Source: Butyrivibrio sp. NC2007 (GTDB taxonomy: Bacteria > Bacillota > Clostridia > Lachnospirales > Lachnospiraceae). From it: a stretch of 64,000 bases of DNA. Position 1 is the first letter of the stretch; each line of letters starts with the position of its first letter. Of this stretch, positions 34,337-42,082 are shown in pieces. A program made the position numbers and the translations under genes. Under the pieces are notes generated by a model, which worked only from the letters and a program-made list of their open reading frames with translations, was not told the origin of the DNA and made no database searches. The stretch spans positions 62,001 through 126,000 of the forward strand of contig NZ_ATWY01000003.1 of NCBI RefSeq assembly GCF_000421405.1. The letters run 5' to 3'.

Positions 34337-34935
34337 TATGATGCCTCCTTAGCCATCTCAGAGTTAATGAGGTCTTCTTCTGCAGCCATAGCCTGCAGTG
34401 TCATCGTAAGCAGCTTATCAAGCTCCCAGCCAAGCTGCTGCGCACCTCGCTCAATTACTTCCCTTGAACAGCCGGCTGCAAAGCCCTTGCTCTTGTACTT
34501 TTTCTTAAGAGATTTAAGTTCCATGTCTTTGGTGCTCTTTGACGGTCTCATAAGTGCAGCTGCCCATATAAGTCCCGTAAGTTCATCTGCAGCAAAAAGA
34601 ACTTTCTCCATCTCGTGAGTCGGTTCTACATCGATAGTTTGTCCGCATCCAACAGTAATTCCATAGCCGTGAGAGCAAACTGAATGAATAATGTCCTCGC
34701 TTACTCCGCCGTCTCTCAGAAGTTCAGGTGCTTTAAGGCAGTGCTCCTCCGGATATAGCTCAAAATCGATATCATGCAAAAGACCTACAATCCCCCAATG
34801 TTCAGCCTCATCGCCATATCCCAGTTCATTTGCATACCACTTCATTACAGCCTCAACAGTAAGGGAATGCTGAATATGAAACGGATCCTTGTTGTACTTT
34901 TTCAGCAGTTCAAATGCTTCATCTCTTGTGATCAT
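34336..34935 (-). CDS. HD-domain hydrolase
   Basis: 199 aa from the ATG at 34935 (MITRDEAFELLKKYN), with GGGAGGAG upstream. The metal-binding pattern of HDIG-type phosphohydrolases is present: H in FHIQHSLTVE, HDIDFELYPEEH (about residues 58-69) and a later CSHGYG. It is typically annotated as an HD family hydrolase acting on small phosphorylated molecules; the substrate is not known. Confidence 0.88.
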   Translation of the reverse strand: MITRDEAFELLKKYNKDPFHIQHSLTVEAVMKWYANELGYGDEAEHWGIVGLLHDIDFELYPEEHCLKAPELLRDGGVSEDIIHSVCSHGYGITVGCGQTIDVEPTHEMEKVLFAADELTGLIWAAALMRPSKSTKDMELKSLKKKYKSKGFAAGCSREVIERGAQQLGWELDKLLTMTLQAMAAEEDLINSEMAKEAS

Positions 34936-34961
34936 TGTTCTCCTCCCAACTATTCTCACTT

Positions 34962-35711
34962 TTACAATTCTCTGTCCGAGGCCATCAGTATGCAGTTCCA
35001 GCCCTGCGGACAGTTGATGATCTTAGTATTCTTATAGATTTTCTTTAGTATCGCTTGGCATAAATGAGTCTGCATGGAGATAACACCGTCGGATTCGTTA
35101 AGCATGTTGATAGCAAGAATGCCATCGGCTCTTGTTATCTGATATGTCAGCTTGAGCACTCCCTCTGAGAGCAGCTCTTTTACCGGCTTTCTGCCCTCAA
35201 ATGCGTCAAACACGATAAAGTCATACTTCTTGGATTCACTCCCAATTTCATCAGCGGCTATTTCCAGTGCAAGCTGCGAGATATGCTTTATTCCGTCGCC
35301 AACAACGGCTCTTACTCTGTCATTCTCTGCGAACGAGAAGTACTTGCGCGCCAGATCCAGCATCCGCGCATCCTTCTCAATAACAGTCATCCTGCCACCG
35401 GGCACACAACTTGTATAATACCTTGGAAATGCCATACCACCGCCGCCTATCAGAAGCGCCTTATCAAGCCCCTCATAGAAAAGAGATATCTCTTTTAACG
35501 ACTGCATATAGTAAAACAGCGGGTCTGTGTCACCATTCTCATCGAGATACACCCCTGATTCCCGCACTCCGTCATACAAAAGAAGCCTTACCGGCCTCTT
35601 ATGCTCGATCCTGTCGAAGATTACTATGTGCCCGTCGTCTGACTGATAAATGGTTTTCGGCGCCACAGCCAGCCTGAGCATTTGCATAAATGACATGTTT
35701 TTTGCACTCAT
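34962..35711 (-). CDS. Spermidine-synthase-like methyltransferase-fold protein
   Basis: 249 aa if begun at ATG 35711 (MSAKNMSFMQ). A TTG at 35735 would extend it by 8 residues but would lie directly against the upstream terminator. The nucleotide-binding core LLIGGGGMAFPRYY, the acidic VIEKDARMLDLARKYF, VVGDGIKHI and IVFDAFEG match spermidine-synthase-like proteins. The aminopropyl-acceptor pocket (D-x-x-x-x-D) is not clearly conserved, so enzymatic identity is open. No clear ribosome-binding site was found. Confidence 0.75.
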   Translation of the reverse strand: MSAKNMSFMQMLRLAVAPKTIYQSDDGHIVIFDRIEHKRPVRLLLYDGVRESGVYLDENGDTDPLFYYMQSLKEISLFYEGLDKALLIGGGGMAFPRYYTSCVPGGRMTVIEKDARMLDLARKYFSFAENDRVRAVVGDGIKHISQLALEIAADEIGSESKKYDFIVFDAFEGRKPVKELLSEGVLKLTYQITRADGILAINMLNESDGVISMQTHLCQAILKKIYKNTKIINCPQGWNCILMASDREL

Positions 35712-35736
35712 ATAGTCATTATGCTTTTTCTGCAAT

Positions 35737-35772
35737 CAAAAATCCACCCCCATTATATGAATGGGAGTGGAT
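35737..35772 (-). terminator. Intrinsic terminator after the flotillin gene
   Basis: Arms 35742-35754 and 35760-35772 form a 13-bp stem. The single imperfect pair is C-A on the plus strand but G-U in the minus-strand RNA, which fits minus-strand use. A TTTTTG tail follows on that strand. Confidence 0.8.
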
Positions 35773-35793
35773 TCCATTACTTAGTAAAGCTCT

Positions 35794-37299
35794 TTACTTA
35801 GTTTCTACCGATACATCAGCACCTGTGATGTTGATGTTCTTGTTTACCTTTGCATCATAGGTTCCGGCACGCATGATCTCTGAGAAATCAACTCCTGTAG
35901 CCTCTGACATGGTATCAAATACCTGTTTCATGACAATTGGCATATTTCCTGAAATCTGTGATGCTCCATTGGAGCCGTCGCCTGTACCATAGATATTGAT
36001 CTTGTCGATCTGTGAAAGAGGTTTTGCAATCTCAGCAGCCATCTGAGGCATGATCTTGATCATCATCTCAGCCATAGCAGCGCCGTTGTACTTCTTGTAA
36101 GCCTCTGCTTTCTTTTCCATTGCCTCAGCTTCTGCAAGACCTTTTGCCTTGATGGCTTCAGCTTCTGCACGACCTTTTGCAGCAATACCTGCAGCTTCAG
36201 CATCATATTTTGCCTTGATACCTGCTGCTTCCTGCTCTGCAGCGAATTTCTGGGCTTCAGCCTGAGCCTTTTTAGCATCAGCTTCACGCTCCTGCTCATA
36301 CTTGGCAGCTTCAGCCTTTTTCTGACGCTGTACCAGCTCTGCTTCAGCTTTCTTTTCAGCCTGATATTTCTCGGCATCAGCTTTTTTCTCGATCTCAGCA
36401 GCAAGTTCCTGCTGTTTTACCAGTACCTCTTTTTGCTTGAGCTCTGCTTCCCTCTCAGCCTTAGCGATCTGTGCATTCACAGTTGCTGTCTGAATGGTCT
36501 TCTGCTGTTCCTGCTCCTGGATCTGATAAGCAGCATCGGCAATAGCGCCTGCTGTATCAGCTTCTCTCTTGAGTTCAGCCTGCTTGATAGCCAAGGCGTT
36601 GTTCTTTTCAGCAATTTCAGTCTGTGCAAGAACTCTCGCATCGTTGGCAGCCTTATCGGCTTCAGCCTGTGCGATTGCTACGTCCCTGTCGGCCTGAGCT
36701 TTTGCAATAGCAGCGTCCTTTTTGATCTTAGCGGTATTATCCATACCAAGATCACTGATGAGACCATTTTCATCTGTAACATTCTGGATATTGCAGGAAA
36801 GAATCTCAATACCAAGCTTACTCATATCTCTTGAAGCTTTTTCCATAACCTGATCTGAGAAGCTGTCTCTGTCAGTATTTATAGTCTTAAGAGCAAGTGT
36901 ACCGATGATCTCACGCATGTTACCCTGCAGAGAATCCTGAAGGTCCATTGTGATCTGCTCAGGATCCTTATTCAGGAAGTTCTTGGCAGCCAGCTGTATG
37001 GACTCTGTGTCTGTTCCAATCCTTACCTTTGCTACAGCATCTACGTTTACATTGATGAAATCGTTTGTGGGTACTGACTGCTCAGTCTTGATATCAACAG
37101 TCATCTGTCCAAGATACAATTTATCGACTCTCTCAAAGAACGGAATCTTTACTCCTGCGCGTCCGATCAGGATTCTGGGGTTTCTCCTCATACCGGATAT
37201 GATATATGCTCTGTCTGGAGGAGCCTTTACATATCCTGCAACAATGATCAGGATGATAAGCGCGATCATTGCAAATAATAAAATAGCCTGTAGTGTCAT
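35794..37299 (-). CDS. Flotillin/YqiK-like membrane scaffold protein
   Basis: 501 aa. One N-terminal membrane segment (residues about 4-24), a band-7/SPFH domain (about 25-190, with VKAPPDRAYIISG and TIGTLAL-like segments) and a long Ala/Glu/Lys/Gln-rich coiled coil (about 190-420) with repeated AEAEA-type heptads. The C-terminal 70 residues contain GASQISGNMP. This is the flotillin plan; such proteins oligomerise on membrane microdomains. No NfeD-like partner gene is adjacent. GAGAGGAG precedes the ATG, and two perfect inverted repeats lie in its leader. Confidence 0.92.
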   Translation of the reverse strand: MTLQAILLFAMIALIILIIVAGYVKAPPDRAYIISGMRRNPRILIGRAGVKIPFFERVDKLYLGQMTVDIKTEQSVPTNDFINVNVDAVAKVRIGTDTESIQLAAKNFLNKDPEQITMDLQDSLQGNMREIIGTLALKTINTDRDSFSDQVMEKASRDMSKLGIEILSCNIQNVTDENGLISDLGMDNTAKIKKDAAIAKAQADRDVAIAQAEADKAANDARVLAQTEIAEKNNALAIKQAELKREADTAGAIADAAYQIQEQEQQKTIQTATVNAQIAKAEREAELKQKEVLVKQQELAAEIEKKADAEKYQAEKKAEAELVQRQKKAEAAKYEQEREADAKKAQAEAQKFAAEQEAAGIKAKYDAEAAGIAAKGRAEAEAIKAKGLAEAEAMEKKAEAYKKYNGAAMAEMMIKIMPQMAAEIAKPLSQIDKINIYGTGDGSNGASQISGNMPIVMKQVFDTMSEATGVDFSEIMRAGTYDAKVNKNINITGADVSVETK

Positions 37300-37317
37300 A
37301 CAATCTCCTCTCTTTCT

Positions 37318-37359
37318 TAGGCCTTTGGCCTAAATGTGATACTTAAGTTTTTAAGTATC
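37318..37359 (-). promoter_or_regulatory. Two inverted repeats in the flotillin leader
   Basis: TAGGCC-TTT-GGCCTA (37318-37332) and GATACTTAA-GTTT-TTAAGTATC (37338-37359) are perfect. The second has 9-bp arms. They may be an operator or RNA hairpins upstream of the ribosome-binding site; neither is followed by a U-run. Confidence 0.5.
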
Positions 37360-37383
37360 GTTTGTTGTTAAAGAAATTATATG

Positions 37384-37415
37384 AAAGCCCGGTATTACAA
37401 TACATACCGGGCTTT
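37384..37415 (-). terminator. Stem-loop after the SGNH hydrolase pseudogene
   Basis: Arms AAAGCCCGGTAT (37384-37395) and ATACCGGGCTTT (37404-37415) form a 12-bp perfect stem with an 8-base loop. The tail on the minus strand is T-rich but broken (TTTCATATAATTT), so it is a probable rather than a strong terminator. Confidence 0.65.
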
Positions 37416-37454
37416 GTGAATTATCTTAGGCTATTTTCCAAAACAGGAAAAAAA

Positions 37455-37485
37455 TGAGTCAAACTGAAACGTCCCCGGTGACTCA
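37455..37485. repeat. REP-like hairpin element (TGAGTCA arms)
   Basis: Perfect arms TGAGTCA (37455-37461) and TGACTCA (37479-37485) enclose a 17-base loop containing CGTCCCCGG. It shares arms and loop with the element at 40506-40534. It overlaps the stop codon of the SGNH hydrolase gene, so the gene's end may derive from the element. Confidence 0.55.
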
Positions 37486-38130
37486 CATCATCTTAAGCTT
37501 GGATTTAAGGAGCTTGTAGATTATCTCATGTCCGGCGTCGTTGGGATGAAGACCGTCAGGGCAATATCTCTCACGTATGAAATCTTCCTGAGGCTCAATA
37601 CCGCTCTCTTTATAGAGGTCGACTACAGGAAGTGCATAGTACTGGGCAACTTCACGGATCACTTCAACGTAATCCAAAAGAGTACCCCAGTTGCGAACGC
37701 CGACCTCGTTATATACCTTATCTTCTTCTGTCCTGTGAAGCGGAGTCATGACTATGACTGTTGCTCCGGGATATTTCTTTAAAACCTTCTGATACAGATC
37801 GTGCAAAGCGCCATAAAATGTATCCGGGGTGCGATCGCTCATGTTGCCTTTTGCTGCGTCTCCGTGACCATAGTCGTTGGTTCCACCAAAAAGTACAACA
37901 ACGTCAGCATCCGCATCCATTTCATCTACTCTTGATGCAAAGTACCGGTCCATAACCTCATCGTATGGAACCTGCTGATTTGCTATCCTTGTTCCACCGA
38001 TTCCGTAGCCTCTGCAGATACAGCCGTCCTTCTCAAACCTCCTCCACTAGAAGTTCTGCGGATCAGATACTCCATGACCTTCTGTGATGCTGTCCCCGAG
38101 AAAATTGATCTTTAATCCCTCTAACTTCAT
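37483..38130 (-). pseudogene. SGNH/GDSL-type esterase interrupted by an in-frame amber codon
   Basis: One frame of 216 codons runs from ATG 38130 (AAAGGA upstream) to TGA 37483 with a single TAG at 38047-38049 (codon 28). The part before it holds the nucleophile block NFLGDSITEGHG. The part after it holds GYGIGGTRIANQQVP, VVLFGGTNDYGHGD and the catalytic Asp-His region PDGLHPNDAGHEII. All SGNH blocks are thus present and in frame. The TAG stands where WRRFEKDG-like neighbours suggest a Tyr codon (TAT or TAC). The Met-started frame at 37953 lacks the nucleophile and is not a real gene. Either a recent nonsense mutation or a sequence error. Confidence 0.85.
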
Positions 38131-38149
38131 TTCCTTTTACTCTCCTCCA

Positions 38150-38199
38150 AAAATTAAAGCCTTCTATCAGGAATTTCTAATTTCCTAATAGAAGGCTAA
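38150..38199 (-). terminator. Intrinsic terminator after the tannase-like gene
   Basis: Arms GCCTTCTAT (38159-38167) and ATAGAAGGC (38188-38196) with a further inner pairing of AGGAAATT/AATTTCCT type extend the stem. On the minus strand it is followed by TTTAATTTTTGG. It ends the gene at 38231-40072 just before the SGNH gene. Confidence 0.75.
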
Positions 38200-38230
38200 T
38201 ATTATTAAATGTCTTTTTCAAGAGCTAATT

Positions 38231-40072
38231 TTATTCAGCTTCAGCTGCTACACAGGCATTTACCCATTCAATGAAGTTGGTTGTGGAATCGCCATCTCTT
38301 TCAGCCGTTGTGTGCTCCTGGCCCCATACAAAGCTATAATCAACCTCTGAGCCATAGTTCTGGAGCGCAAGAACCAGATTGGCCTCAGTATTAACTGCTG
38401 TATCGCTCTGCCATAAGCCGGTATTTATACGGAAGTACTTAGCAACATTTGATGTACCGTACCCTTCTGAACTTGAAAGCAGGTAATACAGAGGTGAGTA
38501 CATATTTAATCTGTAATCTACTGTGTGTCCGAGTTCATCTTCCTGGCTTAAGTCCTCTTCAAAATCCGCAACGTAACTTGATCCCAGCTCACTTAAAACT
38601 GACATAAGCATTGAATCAAAGTGAGCACCTTCTCCGTCTCCATATCCAAAGAGAGTATTTTCACCCTGTGACTCATCAAGCTGGTCAAATGCTGCGATGC
38701 CCTTGGAAGCTGTCTTAACCGCCTCTGCAAAATCAGCAATGCTTGTGATTGTCGCGGTATTTGTTGCCTCGTCGTAGGTTACCCAGGTTCCGTTTGCGTT
38801 CAGTGCATCTATATAATCCTGTGCGGTTTCGAAGGTTCCGGAAATTGAAACACCTGAATTATTCTCAGTTCTTGAGATATCATCGATTGCTGTGAAATCA
38901 ATTTCTCCGCTTGGCTTCTCACCATCAGGTCTTCCACCGCCGGGACCTCCATTTCCTCCATCAGGTCCCATTCCGGCCTGATGTCCCTGACTTGAAGAAT
39001 CTGAATCATACGGGAACGTAGTATCTGCAAGGAAATTGTTCAGTGACTCCTCAATTACGCTGACCATGTATTCATAATAGCTTCCAGCCTGATATCTTCC
39101 ATCCTCGCTCTCTTCCAGGGTAAGCGCATTTCCCTCGGAATCTGTAAGCCCAAGACTATTTATATACTCAGCATATGCAACAGTAAGACCATCTGAAATG
39201 CTCTGTTCCTCATCAGTAAGACCTGATCTTGTGGTTCCCATCATCCACTCATAGGCTTCATCAGCGGAATCAAGTGACGTGATAGGGCACCATCCCATGG
39301 ATCCAAGTACAGAGTCACTTACTCCCATAACAGCTCCGATTGCCTCAAGATAGTCATCATAGAGCTCAGAATCACCTGTCACTCCTAAAAGAGCTGACTG
39401 CGCACCACCACCTGACATACCAAATGTAAAGATGCTGTCCATATCTCCTGCGATATTTCCTTCGTTATACCTTATATAACGTATAGCTGCTTTAAGATCG
39501 GTAACACCAGCCGGAGCTCCGGCATCTCTTCCTCTGCAACCTGCATGTACATAGATGTATCCTGCATCTGTATACTCTGAAGCGCTGCTGTACTCAGTCA
39601 TTGGAGATTGTGCTGAATATCCGGGTGTATTTACAGGGAACACGATTGGCGCTGTCTCTGCAGTATATCCGTTTACTTCAGCCGTAGTATTCAGCGTACA
39701 TGTATATGTTCCATCTCCGTTGTCCGTAGCATCCATGTAAGCTGCCGGAACAATTATCGCAAGCTCCTCATACTCTGTATCTGCCGGATTCTCACAATAC
39801 TGAATCCCAAGCTGGTAGTATACATTATCCTCTTCGTTGTACTGCCATTTTGTATTATCTATCTTGGACAGATTTGTTACTATCTCTGATGTTTCTTCTG
39901 CTGAGTCCGCATCTGTATTAGCTTCTGCTGCTGTATCTTCAGCATCTGTAGCTTCCGTTGTGCTCTCCTGTGTAGTACTTACCTGTGTTTCTGTTGTTGC
40001 ACCGCTTCCACACGCTGTAAGAGCAACTGATGTGCCCAAAATAATTGCTAAAATAATCTTTCTCCTGATCAT
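38231..40072 (-). CDS. Tannase-like alpha/beta-hydrolase lipoprotein
   Basis: 613 aa secreted lipoprotein: lipobox VALTAC at about residue 21, then a Thr/Glu/Asp-rich linker to about 65. The hydrolase fold shows VHAGCRGRDAGAPAGVTDLKAAIRYI (in parts) and a nucleophile elbow GMSGGGAQSALLG (Ser about residue 220), as in subtype-B tannases and feruloyl-type carboxylesterases. A Gly/Pro-rich stretch (GPDGGNGGPGGGRPDGEKP, about residues 365-385) and a domain of about 100 residues are inserted before the C-terminal Asp/His region (SFVWGQEHTTAERDG). It would act outside the cell on plant phenolic esters. The 550-base region upstream holds the 64-bp hairpin array. Confidence 0.78.
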   Translation of the reverse strand: MIRRKIILAIILGTSVALTACGSGATTETQVSTTQESTTEATDAEDTAAEANTDADSAEETSEIVTNLSKIDNTKWQYNEEDNVYYQLGIQYCENPADTEYEELAIIVPAAYMDATDNGDGTYTCTLNTTAEVNGYTAETAPIVFPVNTPGYSAQSPMTEYSSASEYTDAGYIYVHAGCRGRDAGAPAGVTDLKAAIRYIRYNEGNIAGDMDSIFTFGMSGGGAQSALLGVTGDSELYDDYLEAIGAVMGVSDSVLGSMGWCPITSLDSADEAYEWMMGTTRSGLTDEEQSISDGLTVAYAEYINSLGLTDSEGNALTLEESEDGRYQAGSYYEYMVSVIEESLNNFLADTTFPYDSDSSSQGHQAGMGPDGGNGGPGGGRPDGEKPSGEIDFTAIDDISRTENNSGVSISGTFETAQDYIDALNANGTWVTYDEATNTATITSIADFAEAVKTASKGIAAFDQLDESQGENTLFGYGDGEGAHFDSMLMSVLSELGSSYVADFEEDLSQEDELGHTVDYRLNMYSPLYYLLSSSEGYGTSNVAKYFRINTGLWQSDTAVNTEANLVLALQNYGSEVDYSFVWGQEHTTAERDGDSTTNFIEWVNACVAAEAE

Positions 40073-40176
40073 TGATCATTCCTCCTGAATTGTTTGCTCG
40101 TCTGAAAGCAATAATATGCATCCAACTTAAAACGTACCTAAAAGACCAATTAAGCAATCCTAAAAAATCTTATTTC

Positions 40177-40468
40177 CCACCGCAATTGATTTATTGTCAC
40201 AAATGCAGTGGTGAAATTTTCATCTTTTTTTCTCCGCCTTCCACTACATTCAACGAATTCTTGCTTTTGCAGTGGTCATTTTAAACAGAATTGGCGCCGG
40301 TATTCCTACGCAATTCACTCATTACTTGTAATGTAGTGGACCATCACCCAAAATAATCTCTTTTCCCTCCACTGAATTTCATGATTTTATGCATATGCAG
40401 TGGAACTCCCTCATAAATTCATTTCTAATACTCCACTGCATTTTACACTTTTCCGCAATTGCAGTGGA
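40177..40468. repeat. Array of five hairpin units with an exact 64-bp period (unknown family)
   Basis: Five units begin at 40177, 40241, 40305, 40369 and 40433, each exactly 64 bp after the last. Each has a left arm (consensus CCACTGCA), 19 bases, a right arm (TGCAGTGG; four of five identical) and then 29 bases. The 19-base interiors share only a few columns (T at 2, A at 5, TT at 10-11). The 29-base spacers are unrelated. In units 1 and 2 the imperfect arm pair is C-A on the plus strand but a U-G or G-U wobble on the minus strand. The fifth unit pairs perfectly over 9 bp (40432-40440 with 40460-40468). It fills the divergent gap between the tannase-like gene and potA. Confidence 0.85.
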
Positions 40469-40472
40469 AAAT

Positions 40473-40534
40473 GGTCCCTTACCCCCGTCCCTAGGGACCA
40501 AAAAATGAGCCACTGACTCCGTCCCCGGGGCTCA
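40473..40534. repeat. Two REP-like hairpin elements
   Basis: GGTCCC...GGGACC (40473-40499) and TGAGCC...GGCTCA (40506-40534) are adjacent short palindromes containing CCCCGTCCC and CCGTCCCCGG. The second matches the element at 37455-37485 in arms and loop. They lie at the end of the 64-bp array and before the potA leader. No RAYT transposase gene is in the window. Confidence 0.5.
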
Positions 40535-40623
40535 AAAATATTCTTATACTTTTTCCCACAGTAAAGCGTCCACGTGATAAAATAGAAAACAGTGAATTGT
40601 GATTTAATAAGGAGCTTACCAAA

Positions 40624-42072
40624 ATGGGGAACACGAACGATAACATCATCGAACTCAAACACATCAACAGGATCTTCGAAGATGGCTTCAAGGCTGTTGA
40701 GGACTTTAATCTGGAGGTAAAGCGCGGGGAATTTGTCACCTTCCTTGGGCCCTCAGGCTGTGGCAAGACCACGACTCTTCGAATGATTGCCGGCTTTGAC
40801 ATGCCGACTTCCGGAGATATCCTTTTGAATGGAAAAGACATCTCGCAGCTTCCACCTTATGAGAGACCCATCAACACGGTGTTCCAGCGCTATGCTCTGT
40901 TTCCCCATATGAATATATTCGATAATATCGCCTTTGGCTTAAAGCTTAAAAAGCTTCCGGCAGACGAGATCAAGAAGAAGGTCAAAAAGGTCCTGGAGCT
41001 GGTTGACCTTGAAGGCTTTGAGAAAAGAAGCGTTTCCACCCTCTCAGGTGGTCAGCAGCAGCGTGTAGGTATTGCCCGCGCTCTGGTCAACGAGCCTGAA
41101 ATCCTGCTTCTCGACGAGCCCCTCGGCGCTCTTGATCTTAAGATGAGAAAAGAAATGCAGATAGAGCTTAAGGCTATGCACGATGAGCTGGGCATCACTT
41201 TCATCTACGTAACCCACGATCAGGAAGAGGCTCTTACCATGTCCGATAAGATCGTAGTCATGGCAGAGGGTAAGATCCAGCAGATCGGAACACCGGAAGA
41301 TATCTACAACGAGCCTAAGAACGCCTTTGTTGCAGACTTTATCGGCGAGAGTAATATCTTTAACGGTATCATGACCGGCAGCATGCAGGCACGTTTTGCA
41401 GGCGGTCTTTTCCAGTGCGTCGATGATGTGCCCCAGGGTACTCAGATCACTGCCGTTGTACGTCCCGAGGATATTGAACTTGTAGCTCCCGGCAACGGAC
41501 AGATCCGCGGAAAGGTAACATCTGTTATCTTTAAAGGAATGCACTATGAGATAACCGTTCAGTCCGGCAGATATGAAGTTGTGATCCAGAACACCAAGTC
41601 TGCAGAAGTGGGCAGTGATGTCGGAATCAAGGTTGAGCCTGATGGCATCCACATCATGCTTGCTGAGAACCACACCAACTTCTTCCACGTAGACATGAAC
41701 AAAAATCATCGTCTCGAGTTCAATAATAATGAGCTTGATGTCAGCCTGACTCAGCTCATCAAAGGCAGCCGTAGAAATGAAAATCACGAGCTTTTGGACG
41801 AGCACGGAGAGGTCATTGATCCCGACAAGATACATATCGTCGCAGCAATTGAGCCCGGCGACATACGCATGACAGATAACACTGATGACGAGCAGGTACT
41901 GGTAGAAGGCTTTATCAGCAACCTTATTTACAAGGGTGACCACTACAGCTACGTTATCAACACTGATTTTGGGCAGGATTTCATTGTTAATGATGAATAT
42001 CTCTGGAATATGGACGACAGAGTCGGCCTTATCCTGCCTCTTGATAAGATGAAATTTACCGTTAAGAAATAA
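40624..42072 (+). CDS. potA: Spermidine/putrescine ABC transporter ATP-binding protein (long form)
   Basis: 482 aa, about 100 longer than typical PotA. ATPase core with Walker A GPSGCGKTT (about residues 40-48), signature LSGGQQQRVGIARAL, Walker B ILLLDEPLGALD and THDQEEALTMSD. After a first TOBE region (about 275-350) comes an extra charged stretch (about 355-425, with NNELDVSLTQLIKGSRRNEN) before the final beta-rich GFISNLIYKGDHYSYVI block. The insert may bind a ligand or regulate the ATPase. AAGGAG lies upstream. First gene of potABCD. Confidence 0.94.
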   Translation: MGNTNDNIIELKHINRIFEDGFKAVEDFNLEVKRGEFVTFLGPSGCGKTTTLRMIAGFDMPTSGDILLNGKDISQLPPYERPINTVFQRYALFPHMNIFDNIAFGLKLKKLPADEIKKKVKKVLELVDLEGFEKRSVSTLSGGQQQRVGIARALVNEPEILLLDEPLGALDLKMRKEMQIELKAMHDELGITFIYVTHDQEEALTMSDKIVVMAEGKIQQIGTPEDIYNEPKNAFVADFIGESNIFNGIMTGSMQARFAGGLFQCVDDVPQGTQITAVVRPEDIELVAPGNGQIRGKVTSVIFKGMHYEITVQSGRYEVVIQNTKSAEVGSDVGIKVEPDGIHIMLAENHTNFFHVDMNKNHRLEFNNNELDVSLTQLIKGSRRNENHELLDEHGEVIDPDKIHIVAAIEPGDIRMTDNTDDEQVLVEGFISNLIYKGDHYSYVINTDFGQDFIVNDEYLWNMDDRVGLILPLDKMKFTVKK

Positions 42073-42082
42073 GGAGGAGCAT

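Noticed and set aside
36433..36834. Frame antisense to the flotillin coiled coil
   Set aside because: Arises from the repetitive Ala/Glu/Lys codons of the coiled coil; low-complexity product.
37483..37953. A complete 156-aa hydrolase gene starting at 37953
   Set aside because: It lacks the GDS nucleophile block, which lies upstream in the same frame behind a TAG codon. The Met at 37953 is internal.
37483..38130. Amber codon read as pyrrolysine or selenocysteine-like recoding
   Set aside because: No insertion element or tRNA was seen and the position is not a catalytic residue in this family. A nonsense change or sequence error is simpler.
40177..40468. A genuine CRISPR array (35-bp repeats, 29-bp spacers)
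   Set aside because: Repeat interiors are poorly conserved, only 8-base arms are kept, and no cas gene is in the window. I report it as an unexplained repeat array instead.
41044..41943. 299-codon frame antisense to potA
   Set aside because: No ribosome-binding site and no family features; potA on the other strand is unambiguous.
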